Shown here piece after piece: positions 20,843-32,976 of a DNA stretch of 64,000 nucleotides. The notes beneath the pieces are model-generated. The model saw only the letters and a list, made by a program, of their open reading frames with translations. It had not been told where the DNA came from and ran no database searches. The DNA lies in contig JAUDYN010000007.1 of the NCBI GenBank assembly GCA_030407005.1, positions 1,550,001-1,614,000 of the forward strand. Reading direction: 5' to 3'. The position numbers and the translations under genes are program-made. The DNA is from Desarmillaria ectypa (Eukaryota > Basidiomycota > Agaricomycetes > Agaricales > Physalacriaceae). Position 1 is the stretch's first letter. Every line of letters starts with the position of its first letter.

Positions 20843-21514
20843 ATGGCCAAATATCCTTCTCCTCTCATTGGGTACGAGAATGCCCCCCCTCTACCCACTG
20901 GCATCAACCCAGACGGCAAATCGTTGACGAACGACATACAGAAGGATGAGCAGGGCAAGCCCGTGCTCAGTAAGGCATACGACGAGTTCGTGGATCCAAT
21001 CGATAAGAAGAACAATGGTTTCGACTTTCACAGTGAGTCCTGTCGATATTATAGCTGGTCTCAACGATACAGAAGCCAGGACGACAGTCTATTATATGCA
21101 GCATGCCCCGGACGAGATTGAGTATGCCAGAAAGCTGCATGAAAGAATCAGGAGAGAGTTTCCCGAGGCGCGCCTTGATTTCTGCTCGCTGTTTCAATTC
21201 TAATCTCCTTCTGTATAGATGAGAATCTATCGATTCTGGGAGCGACCTGTGGGGCCTCATCCTGTTTCAATGTTTGAAGTGAATACTTTTACGCCTCACA
21301 TGACGGGAACCTTGTTCTCCTGGCTAGCGGTTAATCGTGGACCTTGCTCGTGGGTTCTTTCCGACCTTTCTACGCATCTAATAGATTCTGATATACCGGG
21401 TTTAGTGTTCTCATTCATCCCAATACTGGAGACGAGTATCGCGACCATACAGAGCTTGTGACTTGGATGGGTAGGCCCTGGCCGTTGAATACCGATTTGC
21501 TGAACCGCCACTGA
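20843..21514 (+). CDS. DOPA 4,5-dioxygenase-family protein
   Basis: Small extradiol-type dioxygenase of the family first described for betalain pigment formation in Amanita and widespread in fungi. Exons 20843-21032, 21088-21167, 21219-21349 and 21406-21514 sum to 169 residues, normal length. The start MAKYPSPLIGYENAPPLPTG was chosen because the TATA box lies between it and the earlier ATG. Conserved parts: GFDFHIYYMQ (putative metal His), EIEYARKLHERIRREFPE, RFWERPVGPHPVSMFEVNTF (second His), FSWLAVNRGPCSVLIHPNTG, and the C-terminal YRDHTELVTWMGRPWPLNTD. The second intron (21168-21218) needs a GC donor (gcgcgc), since no GT there keeps the frame. The substrate is unknown; many members are not pigment enzymes. 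It lies 0.3 kb after the terpene synthase on the same strand, so a shared pathway is possible but unproven. Confidence 0.87.
21168..21218 (+). other. GC-AG intron in the DOPA-dioxygenase gene
   Basis: 51-nt intron with donor gcgcgc and acceptor tgtatag, joining REFPE to MRIYRFWERP. The only nearby GT gives an immediate stop. The donor looks like a common fungal gtgcgc site with T changed to C. Confidence 0.65.
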
Positions 21515-22399
21515 AGACTGGTCGGTGACTTTTCTTCGTTGCCTTGGCGCCTAGGCTAATCACGGGCCTCTTTGGTCGGCATACGAGTGATTCCAGTAAG
21601 CCACGTTGGTGTCGTAACACGGCTCGTCATCTTTGAGAATCGGACTATATTTTTAGCGAATCTTAGTCGTTGGAAGGGTGTCGTGGACGGCATAGAAGGA
21701 AGGAATGAGGTTATGGAAAGCAACAACGTACATGCCTAGTAAGAAGTTCTTCATGAAAATTTGTTCGCAGACTGTGACAATCCATGTTAAAGCCTGCGAC
21801 TTGAATTATTGTAGTGACTTTCAGACAAAGAAACAGAAAGTTTCGGACGTCCTCCCCATCGTCCGCATATGAAAACACTGCACATCTTTTGCGACCGTGT
21901 GAAGAGGGTCCACTGCCCGTTCTTCATTGTTTTAGATTCATTTCAGAGAGTTTGACAGTTACCTTCCATCTGAAAGATCCTCGAGCTCGTGTTTATATGC
22001 AAGGATGGCTCTACCGCGTGCATTAGCTCCTCGTGGACTGGAATTGGCTCCGGCAAGGTCGAGAATGGGGGTCACCGATCGGTATTCCGCTAGTAAGGAC
22101 AAAACAGTGTCGAAAATGGCGACAGCGCCGGTTCCCAGATGAAGGTTCTCCATCTACATCAAGGACCGGGCTTAGACGCATCATATTCGTCCAACGCCAG
22201 GTTGAAGTGAAGGGTATCTGTTGAAATTTGAGAGTTGAGCCGAGATGATGGCAATCCGGCATCGTGCCGAACTTGCTAATTAAGGGAGAAGTATTAGGAA
22301 AATTGTAGAACATTCTAGTAAATTAGCATTTAGTATATAAGTAGGTACAGTAGTGTATATCCGCATGCGTTTGCAGAGCTCAGCCAAGCGCAATACTAT
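21515..22399. other. intergenic, 0.9 kb
   Basis: No gene recognised. It may hold heavily decayed N-terminal parts of the duplicated terpene synthase, but I could not find the Asp-rich motif here. Confidence 0.3.
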
Positions 22400-22730
22400 T
22401 GGCCTGACACCGCGCATGTATTAACTGGGAATGAGCTGATTCCCCCATTTTTTCATAACAGAGAGTGCTGGGCAAGTAACGAATCAAGTTTCTCTCCTTG
22501 CTTCGTGTTCGAAATGCCCAAAAACGGAGATAGTTAAGCAGCTCGTGAATACCACCGTCGAAGCGCATCGCAACATTCCAGATATCCTTCGCCCGAACAA
22601 AGTGGCTTTGGGTGCTTATCTGAGTTTTAGCGATGGGTATCTTCGAGCACACGTTGGAATTTCTAGATATCATTTGGAAGAACTGGGTTTTCGGTCAGGA
22701 CTGGTATTCAACCCTATGGCGCATATGTAG
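22400..22730 (+). pseudogene. decayed C-terminal fragment of a second Tri5-like terpene synthase
   Basis: Translation of 22461-22690 matches the C-terminal part of the 19316 synthase without gaps (VSLLA, TEIVKQLVNTTVEAHRNIPD, ILRPNKVALGAYLSFSDGY, AHVGISRYHLEEL), roughly half of the positions identical. Upstream, the NSE region is recognisable but degraded: an AAT-GAG-CTG frame at 22430 is one base out of phase with the downstream frame, so a frameshift falls near 22460, and the N-terminal two thirds are missing. The fragment also lacks the intron present at this place in the first copy. It is best read as the remnant of a tandem or nearby duplication. Confidence 0.7.
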
Positions 22731-23589
22731 ACAATATACTTACTTTGTGCTTATTGCCGTAAATCCCAGACTATTCGTGTACCGGACTGTTGTATCGCAC
22801 AAGTTGACATGACCATCAGTTCGAGAAACTCTTAACTTATTTTATTGTGTCAGCATCCTCTTCCTCTATTCGATTCGACTGACGCGCCATACATGGCTGC
22901 ATCTATTTCTGCATGTTCGACAGGTAGTGCCGGAGATACAGAACAGGTACCATCTGAAGACTAGATCGTTCCGGGTCCAGGATCGATTGTACAAACCTTT
23001 TTGATACACTTTTTCAACAGCGGAAAGAGAAGAAACGCACAGCTGTTAAGAGGAAACTAGATACTGCTACGGCACAACAAGCGGCCGAGCGTCAATGTGA
23101 GACTTAGAGTGAAGTGGAAAAACTGGCTTGTTGTTGCGCGTGGCCATTGCACGAGTGAAGTTTAATCTCTACATCAGAACGTTCGGGATGCTTCTAGGGT
23201 CAGAAGAAGCGCTGAGCATTTTCTCTATCGATCGCGAGTGGAAGAATGCGCTTGTGGGAGGCTTGAACCATCGAAATTACACCGATTCCTGCAGAGCATT
23301 ACTCAATGTCTTTCATGCACCAATCGCTACATAGCTCTTCTAAATTCTCAACTTGCATACCTGAGGTCCTAAGAAGGTGCTAGGTATAAGTTCGCGTGAT
23401 CCAAATAATTTTAGGATTGATGATACAGATACTAGAATATATCCTAAAACAACGTGAGTGAATTGATATGTCAGACGAAACAGCAGGTATGTGCAGGTGC
23501 GGGTTAATATAGGACAAGGGAAACACCAAAGGAACAAAGCACAACAACGAACGAAGGGAAAACGGATCGGAAAAGAGAGCCATCGGATG
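22731..23589. other. intergenic, 0.85 kb
   Basis: No gene recognised. A Lys/Arg/Gln-rich frame near 23020-23100 (ERKEETHSCK-like or KRTAVKRKLDTATAQQAAER, depending on frame) and an open frame at 23128-23334 cannot be linked to any family. Confidence 0.3.
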
Positions 23590-26500
23590 TCATCGTGATC
23601 CGCGTGATGCCATCGACACGTTATCCGACATATATCTTTGTGCTCCAGGGACCGTTCGTAGAGCCAACACTCGGTCGTCAGAGACCATCAGTATCTCGTC
23701 ACGGCCGGCACCCAGTGAATTCCGATTGTACTGATTCACATTCATGTTGGGATGATATGGTACCTGCTGCGCCTGAGGCTGTCCGTAACCCCCATAGCTG
23801 AAAATCCATGAGTTCGAAGATGCGATTGCATATTACGTATCACATACCCGGCTGGATAAGAGTTGTAGTAGGCCGCACCACCATTGTTAATGACGGACGG
23901 TGGGTTGTCTGAAAATAGCAGCCGTAGATTAGAGCCTTGGATGACTTGCGACATTGCGCCTGTGTCTATGTGCCTTATTTCCACAAATGACGGTTCAAAG
24001 GCGAGCACGAAAGGCTCATGTAGTGCTGATTTCACCCTGTAAGCTCGAGATCATAGACCTTATGAATTGCTCACCAAATCCAGTTGGAACCCCTTCCCAA
24101 TGCACCATAAAGTCCTTCCGTGACATTCGACCAGACTTGTTGACATAAAAAGCAAATTCTGGGGCTTCATTAGTCGCATACTCGAGCAACGGGACGGACT
24201 TTTTTTTTACCATCGTAGCATAACAGAAACTCGTTCTGTATGCGATAGATCGCCATAGGCTTCAGACCCTCCCTTCTTCGGACAAATTCCAGAGACTCGT
24301 CACTGGGATCCAAAAGTCCCTGAGTATCCAAAGTCTCGAGGTCCACAATCTCAAAGCCCTTAGGGCACCCAACACACATTTTCGTCTTGAGGTAGTGTAT
24401 CGACGTGGACTCGACCGGTATGTAAAATTCCTGAGCATGAAATCAGCTTCCTCCAAACCATGTAGATAAAAGGTACCGACCCTGAAAAGCTTCAATGTAT
24501 CGTTACCTCCATTAATCAACTTTTTGAAAGTCGGCTTGCTCCGCCCACGAACATTTTGATCTATGGGCTCTAAAGTCTTGAAGGTACTAGACAGCTGTGT
24601 CGATTTCACAATGCATACTAACATCTTCCCTAGGCAGTACCCTGCTTTGAAGAACGACGTGTGGGATGATATGCGTTTCGCTCGTTTGATACCAGCATTA
24701 GGATCCATAGGGTCCAGGGCATCAAGAGGTACTGTAAACACTGATCGCTCTAAGAGTGCCGTTAAACCTGAGAATACACTACCCAAAACAACGGGACACG
24801 TACCGGAAAGGATGATGAGTAGCTGGTATGCTTCCAATACATCAATTTGCATGACTTCCAAGAGCGCCAATACTTTTACGGGATCCTTAGACATGTCCCT
24901 TAAATCACTGATATAAATCCCATCATCCGTCCCATAAGCCATTCTCCTGCCCCCGCTCAATGGAGCTACGCAGTTGACCTTGTTCACTCCAGTGAAAAAG
25001 CCCTCGCACAGCGTCACAGTCTCAAAAATGGTACTCCGCTCTCGCATAGCCTGCTGCTGCTGATAAATATTCTCAAGCCACTTGCGCTGACCTAACTGGG
25101 AATTTGACCATAGGACGAGGTTGTAGAACTTCCGACCCAAATGGATGAAGTTGATCCAGTATTGGCCTTTCGCTCCTTCCGGAGGACGGACAGCTACCGA
25201 AGGGACATGGGGCGATCCACGACTGTCCCGATTGAAAGACGTCTTCTTGACGAGACCTTGACGTTGCCGTGGTCTAACGGTACCATTTCCAGTGCTACTG
25301 TCTTCTGATGCGGTGATGAGGAGGAGTTCGAGAGGTATTGGCTAGACCATACAAGTTAAATAGAGAAAACCATAGAGGTAAGGAAACATACCCGACGATA
25401 AACTTTGACCTGCTCGTGCTGTTTCGTCTTGACAGATTTTGTAAACAATAATGCGTGATCAAATAGATACACTTGGATTTCCCCGTCGCGTTTGTTTAGA
25501 GGACCCTTATAAACCATATCTCGGCCCTCTTCCCGAAGTCGAAGATTCTTTAACCCGTGTCACTAAAATTGTGAAGGGTATATTAAGTGAACCACTCACT
25601 ACTTCTTCTCCAGGTTTGAAGACTAACGCCTGATCAAGTTGGATCAGATTGAACCGATTCTCCGTCTTTCCCGATTCCGCATTGACACGACCCAAAAACT
25701 CTCGCACAAGCGAGATGGCCTCAGGAAGCAAAGTTTTGTCTGGATTGTCCTCAGGCGTGTGCTTTAAAACAGCCTCTAGCAATAGAGGATACCTTGCTAA
25801 TCGAGTAGTTGGCTTAGTGAGATATGCATTGAGCTCCAACTTTCTCGACTCGGGCAGTCGTTCCGTCGTCTCGACAAACTGAGCAAAGGCCGCATTCGCG
25901 TTCTTCTCCTTCTCAAACTCGTACTTGCCATAGAGTTGATGGGCACCATAGGATACGAATGGTCCGAAGTGAGGGACAGCTTCCAACAAGATGTCGCCAA
26001 TCTTTTCCACTACGGCATATGACTTTTGACGTTTGTTGAGCGCGTCTCGAAGACGGGTATTCACAGCAATGATGTCAAATACGTTCCAGAAGACTTGTTC
26101 CAAGAAAGCCGTCCGTCGCTCAGGTGGAATGACGTCGTCTTGCTCTTGGAGGCGTTTGATCCAGATCTAGCCAGATCTTGTAAGTACGCGTTACAATGAG
26201 ATTTCGCCACTTACATCTCGAAGATATTCCATGTCCCTGACGAAGTCGCGTTCTGTATAGATGACTTCGTTGATTGCTTCCTGTCTCTTCTTCTCTTGGT
26301 CAGAAACACTATTAACCACTTCCTGTGGCACCGAATGAATCCAAAGGGTTCCGGCATCAGGCAGGTCACCTAAACTTTCTCGGCTAATTTGCTTAGATAG
26401 ACCGGGTTGTGGTTTCATGTTCAGCCGAGCTTGCTGTTCAAGTCTACGGGGACAAGCTATGCTGTAACACAACTGATCCCGGGAACATGTGGGAGAATAG

Positions 26501-27965
26501 CAGTCGGTAAGAAGGGTGAAGACCCCAGATGGCAGTTCGACCTCATCAGAAGTCACAGAAACTTTACGCGGTCGAGGGAGAGGAATAGAGGTAGATGGAG
26601 ATGGAGATGAATCATTCTCGTCTTCGGTGAGAATTTTAGGCATGATGGGCTCATTGTTTTGGATACCCAATTCTCCGCTGACGAAAGGGCTTGGAAGCTT
26701 TGTTCTGAACCTGTAAAGTTCGTTGGGGCTGTCACGAAGACGGTGGTCATAGGTGACATCGTGGAAGAACTTCTGAGCGTCGAGAGCACGCCCTAACAGC
26801 AAGGCAAGGTTTCTGTCCGTTGTTTTGATTATGTAGGCGATTTTATCGACCGCCTCGCGTCCGTCAAATGCCTCTTTGTACTCCAGCCCATCCTTGATAC
26901 GGTCGCCTAAGGTTATACGATCTCGGAAGGCTTCAGCAACGCGGGAAAGAAGTGCTGGGTAGACAATGGGGGACTTCTTAGGGACACGAATTGAGTTTGG
27001 AGAATCCCGCCCTTCCTTGTGAGTCGGAACGGGTGGACGAGTCACGGAATTGCGTACTGGTGTCGTCGCCGCAGACATGGACATGGAACGATCTTGTGGA
27101 GCCCGTTGGCGGGGACCGCCGACGCGAGAAATATGAGCGGATTCGGAGGACCTGCGGGCAGCCGCAGTGGAAGTTGTTGATTCCTCCATAGAGGGATGCT
27201 CAACCATTGTAAATGAAGAAGGAGAGGCGCTGGTGACCGAGGAACGGATGGACTGGGCAGAGTGCGTGTCGACGTGAAGAGGAAATGGACTCTCATTTGA
27301 TCCATGGGAAAAGCGGGTGTGATGATGGGGCGGTATGGGAGAAGGTGCTGAAACAATGAAACATTGAAGATGGATCAAAATAAGACAGGAAGCGTGGACT
27401 CACTTGGACCCTTGCGAGCCCACGGAAGCTCACTGCTGTCATCAGTTCCGGCATCACTCAAGTTGGAAAAATCAACATGGAGTCGAGAGCTGTCGACGGG
27501 AATTCCGAGTCTCGGTGGATCAGGAGTGCGACTCTGGGGCATGGAAGACGGCTGGTAACGTTGTGGGCCATTCAGATATACCTGGGCCTGGTATGCCTGA
27601 GCTGGGGTTAGGCCTGACCTCGTTAATGCATCGAGGTTGGGATCTTGCGGCTCTTCGGGTAGAGGAACGATGACGCCCATGTTATTGGGGTTGCTGGCGA
27701 CAGATCTCGCGCGAGTGATGACCGTCGGCGGCGCCAAGGACGATCCGGAAGGGGTATACTGATACCCGTATTGCATGGGCGGTGGTTGCCTGTATATATA
27801 CTGCGCGTTGGGCGGCGGCGGCGGTGACTGCTGGTAAGAGACATATGAGGTGCGCCGGTCCTGATATTGAGGATAATATTGTGGTGGAGGCGGCGGCTGG
27901 TGGTGGGTAGGCCGTCCGAAAATAGACTGGTAGGCCGCATGCCGCTTGTCTGGCGCCCCATCCAT
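23590..27965 (-). CDS. ROM2: Rho guanine nucleotide exchange factor, Rom1/Rom2-like (DEP-DH-PH-CNH)
   Basis: Activator of Rho1-type GTPases in the cell-wall-integrity pathway, acting at the plasma membrane. ATG 27965 gives MDGAPDKRHAAYQSIFGRP (a longer frame has no upstream ATG). The N-terminus is Pro/Gln/Tyr rich (HHQPPPPPQYYPQYQ). A DEP domain follows at about 26.7-26.95 kb (LLSRVAEAFRDRITLGDRIK, YKEAFDGREAVDKIAYII). The DH domain spans about 25.6-26.3 kb (RQEAINEVIYTERDFVRDME, LNAYLTKPTTRLARYPLLLE). A PH-like region precedes the CNH domain (VTLCEGFFTGVNKVNCVAP, RRMAYGTDDGIYISDL, EFYIP to GFEIVDLETLDTQG). The last exon encodes a Gln-rich segment and ends MSDNVSMASRGSR with TGA at 23590-23592. 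About ten introns; roughly 1,250 residues. The domain order is complete. Confidence 0.9.
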
Positions 27966-28478
27966 GGTCAACGCCGTCGTCGACGACGACGTTCAGGTAG
28001 AAATACAGTGAAATGGGTGGTGCAGCTAAGGTTGCACCGTTACAGGCGTCACACAAGTGACCATCACGTTCTTGACACCCTTCTAACCTTTGTATCACGA
28101 AGACACTACTCTGCTCATCAATATCTTCAGTTCGAAAAACTCATTCGAATTCTTGCTAGCCTCTAACTAACTAAAGGACTGCCAGAAATCCAAAAAATCG
28201 TCACAAGCCCAGTTGAACCTCCTGAATTTCAACTCGGAATTTTCCAGGTGGAGTACTAGTTGCTAGCGAGAGAAAGCCTACCATTTTGACGCGCTCTGCT
28301 TGCTGCAACTCGTATTTATTGCTACCCTTGGACCCATGCGTTTCGCTAACGTTGTGATACCATCATCGCACCGGCGACCCCGCATAGTCTCCGCATCCAC
28401 CCAGCGACGGATGATGTCACTTTAGTTAGGGGCTCTCAGCAAGGCTAAGGATACACAATAACTGAGCGTATACTTTAT
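27966..28478. other. intergenic, RhoGEF promoter and Pol lambda 3' flank
   Basis: Spacer between two minus-strand genes. No coding signal was recognised. Confidence 0.35.
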
Positions 28479-31400
28479 TTAAGCAAAGTTCCGGACTCTC
28501 TCATGAGGCTCCTGGTATGGCACATTTAAAATCTTAAAAATTTCTTCCTCAGTCTCCGACGCCTTTATGGAACCTGCGGACGATCGTTAGAGCTTCGTGA
28601 ACTCCTCGATTGTCGGTAAGAACATACCGGTGTTCAACTTTTTCGTGCGGTTGCTTGGATCACGGACCACACCTTCCCACAAACCCCTCTGGTTCAGAGA
28701 ATATCCCATGCGATTGGCCTTGAGGCGCATAGCCCTGTTGAACTGGAGAAAAATCAGTAAATATGACAACGGATAACTTCCGATAGAGGCCGCACAACAT
28801 CATCTCCCTATGGCAATCAATTGACGATCAGAATGGCCCTAAGAAACAAGGGCTAACGTACTGTGTAATACAACAGGGCTGCGCCTTTTGATTTCCAAGG
28901 GATAGTCAAAAAGTCGATACGTCTTTGGCGTGACTCTTCTTGTGGAAGATGACAAAGTCCGCGATAAATCGCTTCCAGATCGTGGGTATCTGGAAGTGCC
29001 AAATCCTCCGTTACTATATCTGCTTCATGGAGTTTCTTCAGCAACTTTCCGAGAACGCCTAAATTCCTGGTCGGTCAAGACTTATCCCGATAACCAAATT
29101 CAAAGTCTCCACTCACCGGCGTGCGTCTTGCCGTCGTCAGGACACCTAGTAATCATGATGTCGATGTCGCCACAATCCGCCTTGCCCCGTCGATAACTGC
29201 CCATGATCTCGACGAGGAGATTGGGGTCAATGGATAATGCTAGATGGGTCTAGTTCATATATTCATACATCCAAACTTGCAGGTTGACAGTTCACCTATG
29301 GGCTTGATCAAGTCAAACAGCGCTTTAGCTTCTTCGCGGGGCATGCGGCTATTGATGTCTGACATGCATCAAATTTCCTGTATGTATCCAAGAGCCAATG
29401 CAAATGAGAGATTACCGTCATAATATTTGAGGCCGATCTTTTGAGCACTGGATAGTATACACCGGTATTTTCCCGTCTTGAGATCGTCCAGGGAACGATT
29501 TCCAGCAGCGTACCATCGTAGAGAGATCGCGCGGCCTTAACGGTATTCAATTTCTCTCGGTGGAAAAGAAGATAATATGAAGGCCCACCAACACCGTAGA
29601 TACCCTGAAAGATACGGGTCACGATGATTTCATCCGTCGTTTCGTATTTGATTCGTCGAAGGCCCCCCGTCTCCAAGATCTCCAAGATCTTGACACTGTG
29701 AACAGGAGACGACTAACTTCATCATATGGTAGACCCACCTTTTGAGCGGTTTTCTGGCCAATGCCTCGAAGAGATAGTATTTCATTTACATGCTTGATCC
29801 GCCTAGGATACGCGCGAATAACTGAGATTGCTGGAAACAATCAGGTACGATAGGAAACATGTGAAACGCAGGACACACCTCTGTTGTAAGTTAGGACTCT
29901 CCAGTGTTCATCGGGTCCTGCTTTTGCCGCATGCAGGTCCTTAAGTTCGGAAAGCTGGGAAATGTCAGTCCGACAGCATCGCAAAGATGGAAATAACGTT
30001 ACCTGATCGACAACGTCTTGGTTAGGACAGATCTGCCTCACCTGCATCCCCTTGTTATCACAAGCATAACCCTAAGGCGATGTCGTAAGATCTTCAGCCC
30101 AGCATAGTATACTACACCAACCCACCCATTTCATTAGTTTAGCAGGCTTATGATCCGACTCCGTGTCAGTTTCGAGCTGGTCGCCTTCGGATTCCGAGCC
30201 TTCAGCTTCGCCGTAACGCGTCCACTAGGCAGGCACAGGAAACATTCGATTAATAATTTGAAGGGTAACGTCTTAGGACAAACCTGATTCTCATGTTCGG
30301 CTCTTGCCTGGTCATAAAATTCCGCAAGAGGATCATCTTTCAGTACCTCGAAAGGTTTCGACGCCGAGACACCGAGCTTGGAAATGGAAGTCGCGTCCTT
30401 CATATCGTTGAAGAAATTTTCGGACGATTCCGCCTCTCCTTCTGATTCTGAATCATGGATGGCATGTCGGCTACTAGGAAGGTAGAAATCCCGATTGGAA
30501 AACAGATGAAAAGGCTGGCATATGAAGACTCACTCCTCGGGACGTTTCTTCGTCAATGATGATGCTTGACCGATCCTTTCGCCTGATGCGGTGTAGCCTT
30601 CAAGGCCAGCGTGAAACCGCTCATGGTAGGCTGGATAACGTTCATATGACGGCAGCCTTACGCTGCGGTCTGGCCCTTTTTCGGCTTTACCTATGCAGTC
30701 AGAGACCCATGTCCATTTCAAAGTTGGGATGTGGTCAGGAATGTCACTTATTCTGCGTAGTCCACATTTGCGGAGCAATGTACCCAATGGGCACGTAAGG
30801 GAGACAATGATGTGCGTAACGTCATTGGAATCGAAGTGCGGCTGTAAATTAGCGCCAAATTTCACCAACTACAGAACGGGTAAGTCTCGGTCGTAGAACA
30901 GTAGTCGACTGACTCACTATTCTCATGCAATTTTGAGTTCTTGGTGAAGCATGTTCTTGATCCCCACCGCAAAAATAGATGTTCTTTCCGGTCAAGAACC
31001 TGGTGATTTTCTTGTTGGCGCTGGGGTCGGCATCCAAAAGTTTTTGTTCCTCCATGAGATGGACAGCCCATTCTGCAGGAGACATTTTTATTTTTTCATT
31101 TTTAGTGCCCTTTCCAGCTTTGGTAGATTTACTAGCGTCGTACTGCTGCTTGCTCAGAGCCATCTTCCTGATTGCGGATGTTGAGAGTTGCGTCGAAGAC
31201 GAGTTTTGTATTACTGACGCCGAGTCGAGAGAAGGGGCAGATGAATTATTACCGAGAACGGAAGCCTTGTGCACCCTCGGTTGTCGGCTCTTACTAGCAT
31301 GGTTGGCAATGCGTCTAGCTATGTCAAGTTCCAGGTCACCTGAGCTTGTTCTTCGAGGGCTTTTGTCCGAAGACCGAGGAAGTCTATTGTCATCTCCAGG

Positions 31401-32153
31401 CGTCGAAGCTGATGCCGGGCGCTTGATAGCGGCCTGATGCATTGCATGTTGCTTGCGCACACCTGATGTCTTGTTAGACGTTTGTTGCTTGGTCTTTGCT
31501 GTCTTTGCTCCTTGATCAAAAGAATTCCTGTGCGGAGATGAAGTGAACAGGGGGGGACGTCAGAACCAATCGACTGACTTAGATATCTCTTCGATGGAAA
31601 ATGAGGATGTGAGCTTGGTCCCAGAAGTGTGCCGCGCATCAGACATTGACGGTCGCTTGTGTAATAGTGGTACGGAATTTTCCGGCGGCTTAGCAATTGA
31701 CGCCAGTGAGGTTTCTTCGGAATGGCTAGCACACGCCACAGGCGAAGACGAACTTCCCTCAACCATTAAAATCGTGGCGCAGTTAAATGACGGAGGCGCT
31801 GACCTCATTTGTCCAGAGACCGTCGGAGAGTGCGGCTCCGGTGTTGCATGTTCACTCAAGGGCCCTGCTGTTTTTCTGCGCCGCTTACTGTGCGAAAGAC
31901 TTGGCTCAACGGACTCTGATGTCTCCTTGCGCTTTCCCCTGCATGTATCTGATGAGAAAGTGATAAAGGACACTAACAAAGAGCGCCACCTTGGAGATTT
32001 ATCAGCCAAGTCCACGTCCATATAATCAGGACCGGACCCCGGCGTAATACCAGATGCTTTTGTCTGCAGAGATGAAGGCATCAATGAAGTCGATGGCGAA
32101 GTAGTAACTATGTTACTACTTATTTGGCGGGTCAGCCGAGGTCGAATGTTCAT
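28479..32153 (-). CDS. POL4: DNA polymerase lambda/Pol4-like family X polymerase with BRCT domain
   Basis: Gap-filling polymerase of nuclear base excision repair and non-homologous end joining. ATG 32153 gives MNIRPRLTRQISSNIVTTSP; the frame upstream has no ATG. A long disordered N-terminus has basic nuclear-localisation-like stretches (HSKRRRKTAG). The BRCT domain lies at about 30.7-31.0 kb (FLTGKNIYFCGGD, LKWTWVSDCIGKAEKG). The 8-kDa domain follows (HVNEILSLRGIGQKTAQK, helix-hairpin-helix), then the fingers (WYAAGNRSLDDLKTGKY). The palm has VEIMGSYRRGKADCGDIDIM, with the two metal Asp in GDIDI, and the third Asp in RRIDFLTIPW. The thumb contains ANRMGYSLNQRGLW. The final exon, reached by an intron (gtatgt...ccgcag) inside LNTG-SIKASETEEE, encodes FKILNVPYQEPHERVRNFA and stops at 28479-28481. 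All catalytic residues are present. About 14 introns. Confidence 0.92.
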
Positions 32154-32976
32154 TGAAAGGGGCTTCTGCACCTTGTTGATGATTTCTGAGACAGGTACTG
32201 TTGGAGCGCATCGCGAGATAGACGCATGTATTCGTCTTGCTCGACGAAAAAAGCAGCGAAATCAGAGTTCATCTCGGAAGATTAATAACGGCGAGGTGAA
32301 CGGAACGGAAAGATAATGAAAGTGAGAGAACAAGAGCGGGAGAATGATGATCGGGCTGAGTCATCAGAGTAAATAGTGGTAACACGACGCGCCAATTAAT
32401 ATCACGTGTAGCACGTGATGTGATGTGATGCCAGATTCGGGAGGATTCGGCCTAAGGCCCCTTGCACTGGCAGGTCCGGCTTCGATATCGATAATCATTT
32501 GCAACAAAAGCAGCCCTCTTCCCATGTTCAGCCGGCGGCCATACGGCAATGTCCCTATTGCAATTCTGGATCACTCCAAATCAAGGTCATACAGGTCACA
32601 CACCGGCACCTTCACGCATGCCGCCTCTTTGACAATAATTTCCGCCGTACAATGCTCACTGGAAGCCTTCTTTTTCGAGGAATGTTCCGGTAGAGAGCTT
32701 GCACGCCTAACCTATATCATCAATATTTCTGGCCCCTGATCAGAAGAAGGATGTTGATGTGTTCTATCGTTTCTGACTGGAGATTGCACTTGTACTTGCC
32801 AGAATAGTAGTTTCTAGGTTTATACCGTAACGACGGCATTCCCTGAGCTTCACACTCACCCTGTCACTGTCAATAATTGTACACAAAATAAGCAGGGACC
32901 TACATGCGCTCCGCAGAACTTTCCAACATATAACTACCTGACTGTGGCGTTGTCTCTTTCTCTAGTACCTCTCGGA
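32154..32976. other. divergent promoter between Pol4 and a methyltransferase gene
   Basis: Contains a CCAAT (gccaat, about 32391-32396) and a paired palindromic E-box at 32401-32419. The 104-codon open frame at 32425-32739 lacks recognisable protein character and is not annotated. Confidence 0.4.
32401..32419. promoter_or_regulatory. paired CACGTG E-boxes in a perfect palindrome
   Basis: ATCACGTG, 3-nt spacer TAG, then CACGTGAT: an exact dyad. Each half matches the extended Cbf1/bHLH site RTCACRTG. It lies 248 nt upstream of the Pol4 ATG and 558 nt upstream of the methyltransferase ATG. Confidence 0.5.

Noticed and set aside
21515..22399. Search for the N-terminal part of the second terpene synthase
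   Set aside because: No Asp-rich motif or other N-terminal synthase sequence was found on either strand, so only the C-terminal fragment is annotated.
23020..23334. Lys/Arg-rich frame and a 68-codon frame
   Set aside because: Neither could be joined by convincing splice sites or linked to any family. Possibly an old relic, but the evidence is too thin.
32425..32739. 104-codon plus-strand frame in the Pol4/methyltransferase promoter
   Set aside because: Low protein character and position inside a divergent promoter. More likely chance.
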